64,000 nt of DNA. Origin: Anaspis maculata. Lineage: Eukaryota; Arthropoda; Insecta; Coleoptera; Scraptiidae. The stretch is from NCBI GenBank assembly GCA_949128115.1, contig OX421961.1:130203050-130267049 (forward strand), read 5' to 3'. The notes under the pieces were generated by a model. The model was not told where the DNA came from. It saw nothing but the letters and a program-made list of their open reading frames with translations, and ran no database searches. The translations under genes and the position numbers were made by a program. Below, one piece after another: positions 34,505 to 47,095 of the stretch (its first letter is position 1; every line of letters starts with the position of its first letter).

Positions 34505-36851
34505 TCACGTGGGTTAAAACCTGAACTTTTTGGATAACAATTGTGTCTTTTCTTCTATAGTTGTGTTCGTTCGTCAGATGTTGCGTTTGGAAAGAGTAGC
34601 TGCCAACTTCAAAAGTGGTGACCGATCGTTTTAAAAGTCACGTGGGTTGAAGCCTGAAGTCACGTGGGTTGGAGCCTGGAGTCACGTGGGTTCATACCTG
34701 AACTTTTTGGATAACAATTGTGTCTTTTTTTCTATATTTGTGTTCGTTCGTCAGATGTTGCGTTTGGAAAAAGTAGCTGCCAACTTCAAAAATGGTGACC
34801 GATCGTTTTCAAAGTCACGTGGGTTGAAGCCTGAAGTCACGTGAGTTGAAGCCTGAAGTCACGAGGGTTGAAGCCTGAAGTCACGTGGGTTAAAACCTGA
34901 ACTTTTTGGATAACAATTGTGTCTTTTCTTCTATATTTGTGTTCGTTCGTCAGATGTTGCGTTTGGAACAAGTAGCTGCCAACATCAGAAGTGGTGACCG
35001 ATCGTTCCAAAAGTCACGTGGGTTGGAGCCTGAAGTCACGTGGGTTGAAGCCTGAAGTCACGTGGGTCAAAACCTGAACTTTTTGGATAACAATTGTGTC
35101 TTTTCTTCTATATTGGTGTTCGTTCGTCAGATGTTGCGTTTGGAACAAGTAGCTGCCAACATCAAGAGTGGTGACCGATCGTTTTAAAAGTCACGTGGGT
35201 TGAAGCCTGAAGTCACGTGGGTTGAAGCCTGAAGTCACGTGGGTTGAAGCCTGATGTCACGTGGGTTAAAACCTGAACTTTTTGGATAACAATTGTGTCT
35301 TTACTACTATATTTGTGTTCGTTTGTCAGATGTTGCGTTTGGAACAAGTAGCTGCCAACATCGAAAGTGGTGACCGATCGTTTTGAAAGTCACGTGGGTT
35401 GAAGCCTGAAGTCACGTGGGTTGGAGCCTGGAGTCACGTGGGTTCAAACCTGAACTTTTTGGATAACAATTGTGTCTTTTTTTCTATATTTGTGTTTGTT
35501 CGTCAGATGTTGCGTTTGGAACAAGTAGCTGCCAACATCGAAAGTGGTGACCGATCGTTTTGAAAGTCACGTGGGTTGAAGCCTGAAGTCACGTGGGTTG
35601 GAGCCTGGAGTCACGTGGGTTCAAACCTGAACTTTTTGGATAACAATTGTGTCTTTTCTTCTATATTTGTGTTCGTTCGTCAGATGTTGCGTTTGGAACA
35701 AGTAGCTGCCAACATCAAAAGTGGTGACCGATCGTTTCAAAAGTCACGTGGGTTGAAGCCTGGAGTCACGTGGGTTGGAGCCTGGAGGCACGTGGGTTCA
35801 TACCTGAACTTTTTGGATAACAATTGTGTCTTTTCTTCTATATTTGTGTTCGTTCGTCAGATGTTGCGTTTGGAACAAGTAGCTGCCAACATCAGAAGTG
35901 GTGACCGATCGTTTTAAAAGTCACGTGGGTCGAAGCCTGAAGTCACGTGGGTTGAAGCCTGAAGTCACGTGGGTTGGAGCCTGGAGTCACGTGGGTTCAA
36001 ACCTGAACTTTTTGAATAACAATTTCGTCATTTTTTTTTGATATTTGTGTTCGTTCGTCGGATGTTGCGTTTGGAACAAGTAGCTGCCAACTCCAAAAGT
36101 GGTGACCGATCGTTTTAAAAGTCACGTGGGTTGAAGCCTGAAGTCACGTGGGTTGAAGCCTGAAGTCACGTGGGTTGAAGCCTGATGTCACGTGGGTTAA
36201 AACCTGAACTTTTTGGATAACAATTGTGTCTTTACTACTATATTTGTGTTCGTTTGTCAGATGTTGCGTTTGGAACAAGTAGCTGCCAACATCAAAAGTG
36301 GTGACCGATCGTTTTGAAAGTCACGTGGGTTGAAGCCTGGAGTCACGTGGGTTCAAACCTGAACTTTTTGGATAACAATTGTGTCTTTTTTTCTATATTT
36401 GTGTTCGTTCGTCAGATGTTGCGTTTGGAAAGAGTAGCTGCCAACTTCAAAAGTGGTGACCGATCGTTTTCAAAGTCACGTGGGTTGAAGCCTGAAGTCA
36501 CGTGGGTTAAAGCCTGAAGTCACGTGGGTTGGAACCTGAACATTTTGGATAACAATTGTGTCTTTTCTTCTATATTTGTGTTCGTTCGTCAGATGTTGCG
36601 TTTGGAACAAGTAGCTGCCAACATCAAAAGTGGTGACCGATCGTTTCAGAAGTCACGTGGGTTGAAGCCTGAAGTCACGTGGGTTGGAGACTGGAGTCAC
36701 GTGGGTTCATACCTGAACTTTTTGGATAACAATTGTGTCTTTTTTTCTATATTTGTGTTCGTTCGTCAGATGTTGCGTTTGGAAAGAGTAGCTGCCAACT
36801 TCAAAAATGGTGACCGTTCGTTTTCAAAGTCACGTGGGTTGAAGCCTGAAG

Positions 36852-37385
36852 TCACGTGGGTTAAAACCTGAACTTTTTGGATAACAATTAAGTCTTTAGT
36901 TTATCGATATTTGTGTTCGTTCGTCAGATGTTGCGTTTGGAACAAGTAGCTGCCATTTCCAAAAGTGGTGACCGATCGTTTCAAAAGTCACGTTGGTTGA
37001 AGCCTGGAGTCACGTGGGTTGGGGCTTGGAGTCACGTGGGCTGAAACCTGATATTTTTGGATAACAATTGTGTCTTTTCTCCTTTATTTGTGTTCGTTCG
37101 TCAGATGTTGCGTTTGGAAAGAGAATCTAACAACTTCAAAAGTGGTGACCGATCGTTTTCAAAGTCACGTGGGTTAAAGCCTGAAGTCACGTGGGTTGAA
37201 GCCTGGAGTCACGTGGGTTAAAACCTGAACTTTTTGGATAACAATTGTGTCTTTTCTTCTATATATGTGTTCGTTCGTCAGATGTTGCGTTTGGAACAAG
37301 TAGCTGCCAACATCAAGAGTGGTGACCAATCATTTTGAAAGTCACGTGAGTTGAAGCCTGAAATCACGTGGGTTGGAGCCTGGAG
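36852..37385 (+). repeat. Divergent three-monomer cluster
   Basis: Three monomers (36,852-37,031, 37,032-37,208, 37,209-37,385) carry an unusual number of changes. The first has TTAAGTCTTTAGTTTATCGA in its tract, CCATTTCC, and TCACGTTGG, which breaks a CACGTG. The second has GGCTGAAACCTGATATTTTT, CTCCTTTATTTG and GAAAGAGAATCTAACAAC, which breaks the otherwise constant GTAGCTGCC. The third has CTATATATGTG and GACCAATCATTTTG. Such diverged copies are what is left when a patch escapes homogenisation. An identical copy lies at 40,495-41,028 only because of the 3,643 bp duplication. Confidence 0.85.
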
Positions 37386-37643
37386 TCACGTGGGTTCAAA
37401 CCTGAATTTTTGGATAACAATTGTGTCTTTTTTTCTATATTTGTGTTCGTTCGTCAGATGTTGCGTTTGGAAAGAGTAGCTGCCAACTTCAAAAATGGTG
37501 ACCGATCGTTTTCAAAGTCACGTGGGTTGAAGCCTGAAGTCACGTGAGTTGAAGCCTGAAGTAGTGAAGTCACGTGGGTTGAAGCCTGAAGTCACGTGGG
37601 TCAAAACCTGAACTTTTTGGATAACAATTGTGTCTTTTCTTCC

Positions 37644-37694
37644 ATATTTGTGTTCGTTCGTCAGATGTTGCGTTTGGAACAAGTAGCTGCCAAC
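37644..37694 (+). other. Chimeric-monomer junction of the 3,643 bp duplication
   Basis: The monomer begins as the CTTCCATATTTG type, with left-specific sequence ending at 37,643. It finishes as CAACTTCAGAAG, right-specific from 37,695, like the monomer at 34,020. The normal full version of the left type occurs at 41,281 and that of the right type at 33,960, so both parents and the recombinant are present in the window. Confidence 0.86.
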
Positions 37695-40494
37695 TTCAGA
37701 AGTGGTGACCGATCGTTTCAAAAGTCACGTGGGTTGGAGCCTGGAGTCACGTGGGTTGAAGCCTGAAGTCACGTGGGTTGAAGCCTGAACTTTTTGGATA
37801 ACAATTGTGTCTTCAGTTTTTTGATATTTGTGTTCGTTCGTCAGATGTTGCGTTTGGAACATGTAGCTGCCAACTCCAAAAGTGGTGACCGATCGTTTTA
37901 AAAGACACGTGGGTTGAAGCCTGAAGTCACGTGGGTTGAAGCCTGGAGTCACGTGGATTGAAGCCTGAAATCACGTGGGTTAAAACCTGAACTTTTTGGA
38001 TAACAATTGTGTCTTTTCTTCTATAGTTGTGTTCGTTCGTCAGATGTTGCGTTTGGAAAGAGTAGCTGCCAACTTCAAAAGTGGTGACCGATCGTTTTCA
38101 AAGTCACGTGGGTTGAAGCCTAAAGTCACGTTGGTTAAAGCCTGAAATCACGTGGGTTAAAACCTGAACTTTTTGGATAACAATTGTGTCTTTTCTTCTA
38201 TAGTTGTGTTCGTTCGTCAGATGTTGCGTTTGGAAAGAGTAGCTGCCAACTTCAAAAGTGGTGACCGATCGTTTTAAAAGTCACGTGGGTTGAAGCCTGA
38301 AGTCACGTGGGTTGGAGCCTGGAGTCACGTGGGTTCATACCTGAACTTTTTGGATAACAATTGTGTCTTTTTTTCTATATTTGTGTTCGTTCGTCAGATG
38401 TTGCGTTTGGAAAAAGTAGCTGCCAACTTCAAAAATGGTGACCGATCGTTTTCAAAGTCACGTGGGTTGAAGCCTGAAGTCACGTGAGTTGAAGCCTGAA
38501 GTCACGAGGGTTGAAGCCTGAAGTCACGTGGGTTAAAACCTGAACTTTTTGGATAACAATTGTGTCTTTTCTTCTATATTTGTGTTCGTTCGTCAGATGT
38601 TGCGTTTGGAACAAGTAGCTGCCAACATCAGAAGTGGTGACCGATCGTTCCAAAAGTCACGTGGGTTGGAGCCTGAAGTCACGTGGGTTGAAGCCTGAAG
38701 TCACGTGGGTCAAAACCTGAACTTTTTGGATAACAATTGTGTCTTTTCTTCTATATTGGTGTTCGTTCGTCAGATGTTGCGTTTGGAACAAGTAGCTGCC
38801 AACATCAAGAGTGGTGACCGATCGTTTTAAAAGTCACGTGGGTTGAAGCCTGAAGTCACGTGGGTTGAAGCCTGAAGTCACGTGGGTTGAAGCCTGATGT
38901 CACGTGGGTTAAAACCTGAACTTTTTGGATAACAATTGTGTCTTTACTACTATATTTGTGTTCGTTTGTCAGATGTTGCGTTTGGAACAAGTAGCTGCCA
39001 ACATCGAAAGTGGTGACCGATCGTTTTGAAAGTCACGTGGGTTGAAGCCTGAAGTCACGTGGGTTGGAGCCTGGAGTCACGTGGGTTCAAACCTGAACTT
39101 TTTGGATAACAATTGTGTCTTTTTTTCTATATTTGTGTTTGTTCGTCAGATGTTGCGTTTGGAACAAGTAGCTGCCAACATCGAAAGTGGTGACCGATCG
39201 TTTTGAAAGTCACGTGGGTTGAAGCCTGAAGTCACGTGGGTTGGAGCCTGGAGTCACGTGGGTTCAAACCTGAACTTTTTGGATAACAATTGTGTCTTTT
39301 CTTCTATATTTGTGTTCGTTCGTCAGATGTTGCGTTTGGAACAAGTAGCTGCCAACATCAAAAGTGGTGACCGATCGTTTCAAAAGTCACGTGGGTTGAA
39401 GCCTGGAGTCACGTGGGTTGGAGCCTGGAGGCACGTGGGTTCATACCTGAACTTTTTGGATAACAATTGTGTCTTTTCTTCTATATTTGTGTTCGTTCGT
39501 CAGATGTTGCGTTTGGAACAAGTAGCTGCCAACATCAGAAGTGGTGACCGATCGTTTTAAAAGTCACGTGGGTCGAAGCCTGAAGTCACGTGGGTTGAAG
39601 CCTGAAGTCACGTGGGTTGGAGCCTGGAGTCACGTGGGTTCAAACCTGAACTTTTTGAATAACAATTTCGTCATTTTTTTTTGATATTTGTGTTCGTTCG
39701 TCGGATGTTGCGTTTGGAACAAGTAGCTGCCAACTCCAAAAGTGGTGACCGATCGTTTTAAAAGTCACGTGGGTTGAAGCCTGAAGTCACGTGGGTTGAA
39801 GCCTGAAGTCACGTGGGTTGAAGCCTGATGTCACGTGGGTTAAAACCTGAACTTTTTGGATAACAATTGTGTCTTTACTACTATATTTGTGTTCGTTTGT
39901 CAGATGTTGCGTTTGGAACAAGTAGCTGCCAACATCAAAAGTGGTGACCGATCGTTTTGAAAGTCACGTGGGTTGAAGCCTGGAGTCACGTGGGTTCAAA
40001 CCTGAACTTTTTGGATAACAATTGTGTCTTTTTTTCTATATTTGTGTTCGTTCGTCAGATGTTGCGTTTGGAAAGAGTAGCTGCCAACTTCAAAAGTGGT
40101 GACCGATCGTTTTCAAAGTCACGTGGGTTGAAGCCTGAAGTCACGTGGGTTAAAGCCTGAAGTCACGTGGGTTGGAACCTGAACATTTTGGATAACAATT
40201 GTGTCTTTTCTTCTATATTTGTGTTCGTTCGTCAGATGTTGCGTTTGGAACAAGTAGCTGCCAACATCAAAAGTGGTGACCGATCGTTTCAGAAGTCACG
40301 TGGGTTGAAGCCTGAAGTCACGTGGGTTGGAGACTGGAGTCACGTGGGTTCATACCTGAACTTTTTGGATAACAATTGTGTCTTTTTTTCTATATTTGTG
40401 TTCGTTCGTCAGATGTTGCGTTTGGAAAGAGTAGCTGCCAACTTCAAAAATGGTGACCGTTCGTTTTCAAAGTCACGTGGGTTGAAGCCTGAAG

Positions 40495-41028
40495 TCACGT
40501 GGGTTAAAACCTGAACTTTTTGGATAACAATTAAGTCTTTAGTTTATCGATATTTGTGTTCGTTCGTCAGATGTTGCGTTTGGAACAAGTAGCTGCCATT
40601 TCCAAAAGTGGTGACCGATCGTTTCAAAAGTCACGTTGGTTGAAGCCTGGAGTCACGTGGGTTGGGGCTTGGAGTCACGTGGGCTGAAACCTGATATTTT
40701 TGGATAACAATTGTGTCTTTTCTCCTTTATTTGTGTTCGTTCGTCAGATGTTGCGTTTGGAAAGAGAATCTAACAACTTCAAAAGTGGTGACCGATCGTT
40801 TTCAAAGTCACGTGGGTTAAAGCCTGAAGTCACGTGGGTTGAAGCCTGGAGTCACGTGGGTTAAAACCTGAACTTTTTGGATAACAATTGTGTCTTTTCT
40901 TCTATATATGTGTTCGTTCGTCAGATGTTGCGTTTGGAACAAGTAGCTGCCAACATCAAGAGTGGTGACCAATCATTTTGAAAGTCACGTGAGTTGAAGC
41001 CTGAAATCACGTGGGTTGGAGCCTGGAG
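40495..41028 (+). repeat. Divergent three-monomer cluster, second copy
   Basis: This is the copy of 36,852-37,385 carried by the 3,643 bp duplication. It retains the TTTATCGATATTTG, GAATCTAACAAC and CTATATATGTG variants, with no difference seen from the first copy. Confidence 0.85.
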
Positions 41029-42076
41029 TCACGTGGGTTCAAACCTGAATTTTTGGATAACAATTGTGTCTTTTTTTCTATATTTGTGTTCGTTCGTCAG
41101 ATGTTGCGTTTGGAAAGAGTAGCTGCCAACTTCAAAAATGGTGACCGATCGTTTTCAAAGTCACGTGGGTTGAAGCCTGAAGTCACGTGAGTTGAAGCCT
41201 GAAGTAGTGAAGTCACGTGGGTTGAAGCCTGAAGTCACGTGGGTCAAAACCTGAACTTTTTGGATAACAATTGTGTCTTTTCTTCCATATTTGTGTTCGT
41301 TCGTCAGATGTTGCGTTTGGAACAAGTAGCTGCCAACATCAAAAGTGGTGACCGATCGTTTTGAAAGTCACGTGGGTTGAAGCCTGAAGTCACGTGGGTT
41401 GGAGCCTGGAGTCACGTGGGTTCAAACCTGAACTTTTTGAATAACAATTTCGTAATTTTTTTTTTGACATTTGTGTTTGTTCGTCAGATGTTGCGTTTGG
41501 AACAAGTAGCTGCCAACTCCAAAAGTGGTGACCGATCGTTTTGAATGTCACGTGGGTTGAAGCCTGAAATCACGTGGGTTGAAGCCTGAAGTCACGTGGG
41601 TTAAAACCTGAACTTTTTGGATAACAATTGTGTCTTTTCTTCTATATTTGTGTTCGTTCGTCAGATGTTGCGTTTGGAACAAGTAGCTGCCAACATCAAA
41701 AGTGGTGACCGATCGATTTAAAAGTCACGTGAGTTGAAGCCTGAAGTCACGTGGGTTGGAGCCTGGAGTCACGTGGGTTCAAACCTGAACTTTTTGAATA
41801 ACAATTTCGTCATTTTTGTTTTGATATTTGTGATCGTTCGTCAGATGTTGCGTTTGGAACAAGTAGCTGCCAACATCAAAAGTGGTGACCGATCGTTTTA
41901 AAAGTCACGTGGGTTGAAGCCTGGAGTCACGTGGGTTGAAGCCTGAAGTCACGTGGGTTGAAGCCTGAAATCACGTGGGTTAAAACCTGAACTTTCTGGA
42001 TAACAATTGTGTCTTTACTTCTATATTTGTGTTCGTTTGTCAGATGTTGCGTTTGGAACAAGTAGCTGCCAACTCC

Positions 42077-42120
42077 AAAAGTGGTGACCGATCGTTTTAA
42101 AAGTCACGTGGGTTGAAGCC
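42077..42120 (+). other. Junction of a one-monomer deletion
   Basis: Compared with 19,440-19,760, exactly 177 bp are missing here. CAACTCC before the join belongs to the left parent, and GCCTGAAG followed by GGTTGGAGCC belongs to the right parent, where the left one has GCCCGAAG. The join therefore lies in the stretch from the end of the spacer into the first subrepeat, outside the spacer core used at the other junctions. Confidence 0.7.
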
Positions 42121-43400
42121 TGAAGTCACGTGGGTTGGAGCCTGGAGTCACGTGGGTTCAAACCTGAACTTTTTGGATAACAATTGTGTTTTTTTTTTCT
42201 ATATTTGTGTTCGTTCGTCAGATGTTGCGTTTGGAAAGAGTAGCTGCCAACTTCAAAAATGGTGACCGATCGTTTTCAAAGTCACGTGGGTTGAAGCCTG
42301 AAGTCACGTGAGTTGAAGCCTGAAGTAGTGAAGTCACGTGGGTTGAAGCCTGGAGTCACGTGGGTCAAAACCTGAACTTTTTGGATAACAATTGTGTCTT
42401 TTCTTCCATATTTGTGTTCGTTCGTCAGATGTTGCGTTTGGAACAAGTAGCTGCCAACATCAAAAGTGGTGACCGATCGTTTTAAAAGTCACGTGGGTTG
42501 AAGCCTGAAGTCACGTGGGTTGGAGCCTGGAGTCACGTGGGTTCAAACCTGAACTTTTTGAATAACAATTGTGTCATTTTTGTTCTGATATTTGTGTTCG
42601 TTCGTCATATGTTGCGTTTGGAACAAGTAGCTGCCATCTCCAAAAGTGGTGACCGATCGTTTTGAAAGTCACGTGGGTTGAAGCCTGGAGTCACGTGGGT
42701 TGAAGCCTGAAGTCACGTGGGTTGAAGCCTGAAATCACGTGGGTTAAAACCTGAACTTTCTGGATAACAATTGTGTCTTTACTTCTATATTTGTGTTCGT
42801 TCGTCAGATGTTACGTTTGGAACAAGTAGCTGCCAACATCAAAAGTGGTGACCGATCGTTTTAAAAGTCACGTGGGTTGAAGCTTGAAGTCACGTGGGTT
42901 GGAGCCTGGAGTCACGTGGGTTCAATCCTGAACTTTTTGGATAACAATTGTGTCTTTTTTTCTATATTTGTGTTCGTTCGTCAGATGTTGCGTTTGGTAA
43001 GGGTAGCTGCCAACTTCAAAAATGGTGACCGATCGTTTTCAAAGTCACGTGGGTTGGAGCCTGAAGTCACGTGGATTGAAGCCTGAAGTCACGTGGGTTG
43101 AAGCCTGAAGTCACGTGGGTTAAAACCAGATTTTCTTGGATAACAAATTTGTCTTTTCTTCTATATTTGTGTTCGTTCGTCAGATGTTGCGTTTGGAACA
43201 AGTAGCTGCCAACATCAAAAGTGGTGACCGATCGTTTTTAGAGGCACGTGGGTTGAAGCCTGAAGTCACGTGGGTTGGAGCCTGGAGTCACGTGGGTTGA
43301 AACCTGAACTTTTTGGATAACAATTGTGTCTTTACTTCTATATTTGTGTTCGTTCGTCAGATGTTGCGTTTGGAACAAGTAGCTGCCAACATCAAAAGTG

Positions 43401-43757
43401 GTGACCGATCATTTTGAAAGTCACGTGGGTTGAAGCCTGAAGTCACGTGGGTTGGAGCCTGGAGTCACGTGGGTTCAAACCTGAACTTTTTGAATAACAA
43501 TTTCGTAATTTTTTTTTTGACATTTGTGTTTGTTCGTCAGATGTTGCGTTTGGAACAAGTAGCTGCCAACTCCAAAAGTGGTGACCGATCGTTTTAAATG
43601 TCACGTGGGTTGAAGCCTGAAGTCACGTGGGTTGAAGCCTGAAGTCACGTGGGTTAAAACCTGAACTTTTTGGATAACAATTGTGTCTTTTCTTCTATAT
43701 TTGTGTTCGTTCGTCAGATGTTGCGTTTGGAACAAGTAGCTGCCAACATCAAAAGTG
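43401..43757 (+). repeat. 357 bp dimer, copy 1
   Basis: Two monomers, one with GATCATTTTG at the spacer end and one with TTTCGTAATTTTTTTTTTGA and CATTTGTGTTTG, are duplicated as a pair. The diagnostic GTGACCGATCATT starts at 43,401 and again at 43,758. The next unit, at 44,115, has returned to GATCGTTTTA. Dimer-scale duplication shows that exchange can involve as little as two monomers. Confidence 0.85.
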
Positions 43758-44114
43758 GTGACCGATCATTTTGAAAGTCACGTGGGTTGAAGCCTGAAGT
43801 CACGTGGGTTGGAGCCTGGAGTCACGTGGGTTCAAACCTGAACTTTTTGAATAACAATTTCGTAATTTTTTTTTTGACATTTGTGTTTGTTCGTCAGATG
43901 TTGCGTTTGGAACAAGTAGCTGCCAACTCCAAAAGTGGTGACCGATCGTTTTAAATGTCACGTGGGTTGAAGCCTGAAGTCACGTGGGTTGAAGCCTGAA
44001 GTCACGTGGGTTAAAACCTGAACTTTTTGGATAACAATTGTGTCTTTTCTTCTATATTTGTGTTCGTTCGTCAGATGTTGCGTTTGGAACAAGTAGCTGC
44101 CAACATCAAAAGTG
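43758..44114 (+). repeat. 357 bp dimer, copy 2
   Basis: This is the second copy of the pair at 43,401-43,757, with the same GTAATTTTTTTTTTGACATTTG spacer variant near 43,862 and AAATGTCACGTGG near 43,954. I saw no difference from copy 1. Confidence 0.85.
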
Positions 44115-46230
44115 GTGACCGATCGTTTTAAAAGTCACGTGAGTTGAAGCCTGAAGTCACGTGGGTTGGAGCCTGGAGGCACGTGGGTTCAAACCTGAAC
44201 TTTTTGAATAACAATTTCGTCATTTTTGTTTTGATATTTGTGTTCGTTCGTCAGATGTTGCGTTTGGAACAAGTAGCTGCCAACATCAAAAGTGGTGACC
44301 GATCGTTTTAAAAGTCACGTGGGTTGAAGCCTGGAGTCACGTGGGTTGAAGCCTGAAGTCACGTGGGTTGAAGCCTGAAATCACGTGGGTTAAAACCTGA
44401 ACTTTCTGGATAACAATTGTGTCTTTACTTCTATATTTGTGTTCGTTCGTCAGATGTTACGTTTGGAACAAGTAGCTGCCAACATCAAAAGTGGTGACCG
44501 ATCGTTTTGAAAGTCACGTGGGTTGAAGCCTGGAGTCACGTGGGTTGAAGCCTGAAGTCACGTGGGTTGAAGCCTGAAATCACGTGGGTTAAAACCTGAA
44601 CTTTCTTGATAACAATTGTGTCTTTTCTTCTATATTTGTGTTCGTTCGTCAGATGTTGCGTTTGGAACAAGTAGCTGCCAACATCAGAAGTGGTGACCGA
44701 TCGTTTTAAAAGTCACGTGCGTCGAAGCCAGAAGTCACGTGGGTTGGAGCCTGGAGTCACGTGGGCTCAAACCTGACTTTTTGGAATAACAATTTCGTCA
44801 TTTTTTTTTGATATTTGTGTTCGTTCGTCAGATGTTGCGTTTGGAACAAGTAGCTGCCAACTCCAAAAGTGGTGACCGATCGTTTTAAAAGTCACGTGGG
44901 TTGAAGCCTGAAGTCACGTGGGTTGAAGCCTGAAGTCACGTGGGTTAAAACCTGAACTTTTTGGATAACAATTAAGTCTTTACTTCTATATTTGTGTTCG
45001 TTCGTCAGATGTTGCGTTTGGAACAAGTAGCTGCCAACATCAAAAGTGGTGACCGATCGTTTTAAAAGTCACGTGGGTTGAAGCCTGAAGTCACGTGGGT
45101 TGGAGCCTGGAGTCACGTGGGTTCAAACCTGAACTTTTTGGATAACAATTGTGTTTTTTTTTTCTATATTTGTGTTCGTTCGTCAGATGTTGCGTTTGGA
45201 AAGAGTAGCTGCCAACTTCAAAAATGGTGACCGATCGTTTTCAAAGTCACGTGGGTTGAAGCCTGAAGTCACGTGAGTTGAAGCCTGAAGTAGTGAAGTC
45301 ACGTGGGTTGAAGCCTGAAGTCACGTGGGTCAAAACCTGAACTTTTTGGATAACAATTGTGTCTTTTCTTCCATATTTGTGTTCGTTCGTCAGATGTTGC
45401 GTTTGGAACAAGTCGCTGCCAACATCAAAAGTGGTGACCGATCGTTTTAAAAGTCACGTGGGTTGAAGCCTGAAGTCACGTGGGTTGGAGCCTGGAGTCA
45501 CGTGGGTTCAAACCTGAACTTTTTGAATAACAATTTTGTCATTTTTGTTCTGATATTTGTGTTCGTTCGTCAGATGTTGCGTTTGGAACAAGTAGCTGCC
45601 ATCTCCAAAAGTGGTGACCGATCGTTTTGAAAGTCACGTGGGTTGAAGCCTGGAGTCACGTTGGTTGAAGCCTGAAGTCACGTGGGTTGAAGCCTGAAAT
45701 CACGTGAGTTAAAACCTGAACTTTCTGGATAACAATTGTGTCTTTACTTCTATATTTGTGTTCGTTCGTCAGATGTTACGTTTGGAACAAGTAGCTGCCA
45801 ACATCAAAAGTGGTGACCGATCGTTTTAAAAGTCACGTGGGTTGAAGCTTGAAGTCACGTGGGTTGGAGCCTGGAGTCACGTGGGTTCAATCCTGAACTT
45901 TTTGGATAACAATTGTGTCTTTTTTTCTATATTTGTGTTCGTTCGTCAGATGTTGCGTTTGGTAAGGGTAGCTGCCAACTTCAAAAATGGTGACCGATCG
46001 TTTTCAAAGTCACGTGGGTTGGAGCCTGAAGTCACGTGGGTTGAAGCCTGAAGTCACGTGGGTTAAAACCTGAACTTTTTGGATAACAAATTTGTCTTTT
46101 CTTCTATATTTGTGTTCGTTCGTCAGATGTTGCGTTTGGAACAAGTAGCTGCCAACATCAAAAGTGGTGACCGATCGTTTTAAGAGTCACGTGGGTTGAA
46201 GCCCGAAGTCACGTGGGTTGGAGCCTGGAG

Positions 46231-46606
46231 TCATGTGGGTTCAAACCTGAACTTTTTGGATAACAATGGTGTCTTTTCTTCTATATTTGTGTTCGTTCGT
46301 CAGATGTTGCGTTTGGAACAAGTAGCTGTCAACATCAAAAGTGGTGACCGATCTTTTTAGAAGTCACGTGGGTTCAAGCCTGAAGTCACGTGGGTTGGAG
46401 CCTGGAGTCACTTGGGTTCAAACCTGAACTTTTTGGATAACAATTGTGTCTTTTTTTCTATATTTGTGTTCGTTCGTCAGATGTTGCGTTTGGAGAGAGT
46501 AGCTGCCAACTTCAAAAGTGGTGACCGATCGTTCTCAAAGTCACGTGGGTTGAAGCCTGAAGTCACGTGGGTTGAAGCCTGAAGTAACGTGGGTTGAAGC
46601 CTGAAG
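46231..46606 (+). repeat. Two monomers with private mutations
   Basis: These monomers carry changes I did not see elsewhere: TCATGTGGG at 46,231 (a CpG to TpG change in the box), ACAATGGTG near 46,264, GTAGCTGTCAAC near 46,322, GATCTTTTTAGAAG near 46,351, GGTTCAAGCCTGAAG near 46,371 and TCACTTGGG at 46,408. TTTTAAGAGTCAC just before, near 46,178, is also private. The patch lies outside all large duplications, which is consistent with older sequence not recently replaced. Confidence 0.8.
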
Positions 46607-47095
46607 TCACGTGGGTTAAAACCTGAACTTTTTGGATAACAATTGTGTCTTTTCTTCTATATTTGTGTTCGTTCGTCAGATGTTGCGTTTGGAACAAGTA
46701 GCTGCCTACATCAGAAGTGGTGACCGATCGTTTCAAAAGTCACGTGGGTCGAAGCCTGAAGTCACGTGGGTTGGAGCCTGGAGTCACGTGGGTTCAAACC
46801 TGAACTTTTTGAATAACAATTTCGTCATTTTTTTTTTATATTTGTGTTCGTTCGTCAGATTTTGCGTTTGGAACAAGTAGCTGCCAACTCCAAAAGTGGT
46901 GACCGATCGTTTTAAAAATCACGTGGGTTGAAGCCTGAAGTCTCGTGGGTTGAAGCCCGAAGTCACGTGGGTTAAAACCTGAACTTTTTGGATAAAAATT
47001 GTGTCTTTACTTCTATATTTGTGTTCGTTCGTCAGATGTTGCGTTTGGAACAAGTAGCTGCCAACATCAAAAGTGGTGACCGATCGTTTTAAAAG

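Larger units (their letters stand above)
34001..37643. repeat. 3,643 bp tandem unit, copy 1
   Basis: This unit is repeated immediately at 37,644-41,286. In the stretches I compared I saw no base difference, including rare variants such as TCACGAGGG (34,860/38,503), GGAGACTGGAG (36,686/40,329), TTTCAGAAG (36,646/40,289) and TTTATCGATATTTG (36,899/40,542). It contains the E-type monomers at its left end and the divergent trimer at 36,852-37,385 near its right end. The apparent identity suggests a very young duplication or very strong local homogenisation. Confidence 0.92.
37644..41286. repeat. 3,643 bp tandem unit, copy 2
   Basis: This second copy ends where the sequence reads TCTTCCATATTTG (41,281) and then goes on with CAACATCAAAAG instead of CAACTTCAGAAG. 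The continuation matches other blocks after a TAGTGAAG monomer (for example 18,750), which shows that the right flank is the original one and the internal join at 37,644 is the new one. Confidence 0.92.
41287..46580. repeat. Mosaic region of borrowed blocks
   Basis: From 41,287 to about 42,076 it follows 18,721-19,510 (offset 22,566). From about 42,121 to about 43,230 it follows 19,732-20,841 (offset 22,389, one monomer less). At 43,233-43,300 it has the three-subrepeat form of the window-start block rather than the two-subrepeat form of the D units. A 357 bp dimer duplication follows. From about 44,700 to 46,050 it follows 8,820-10,165 (offset about 35,886). The last 500 bp carries private changes. 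It links the D-type and window-start-type blocks and may be closer to the ancestral order. Confidence 0.75.
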
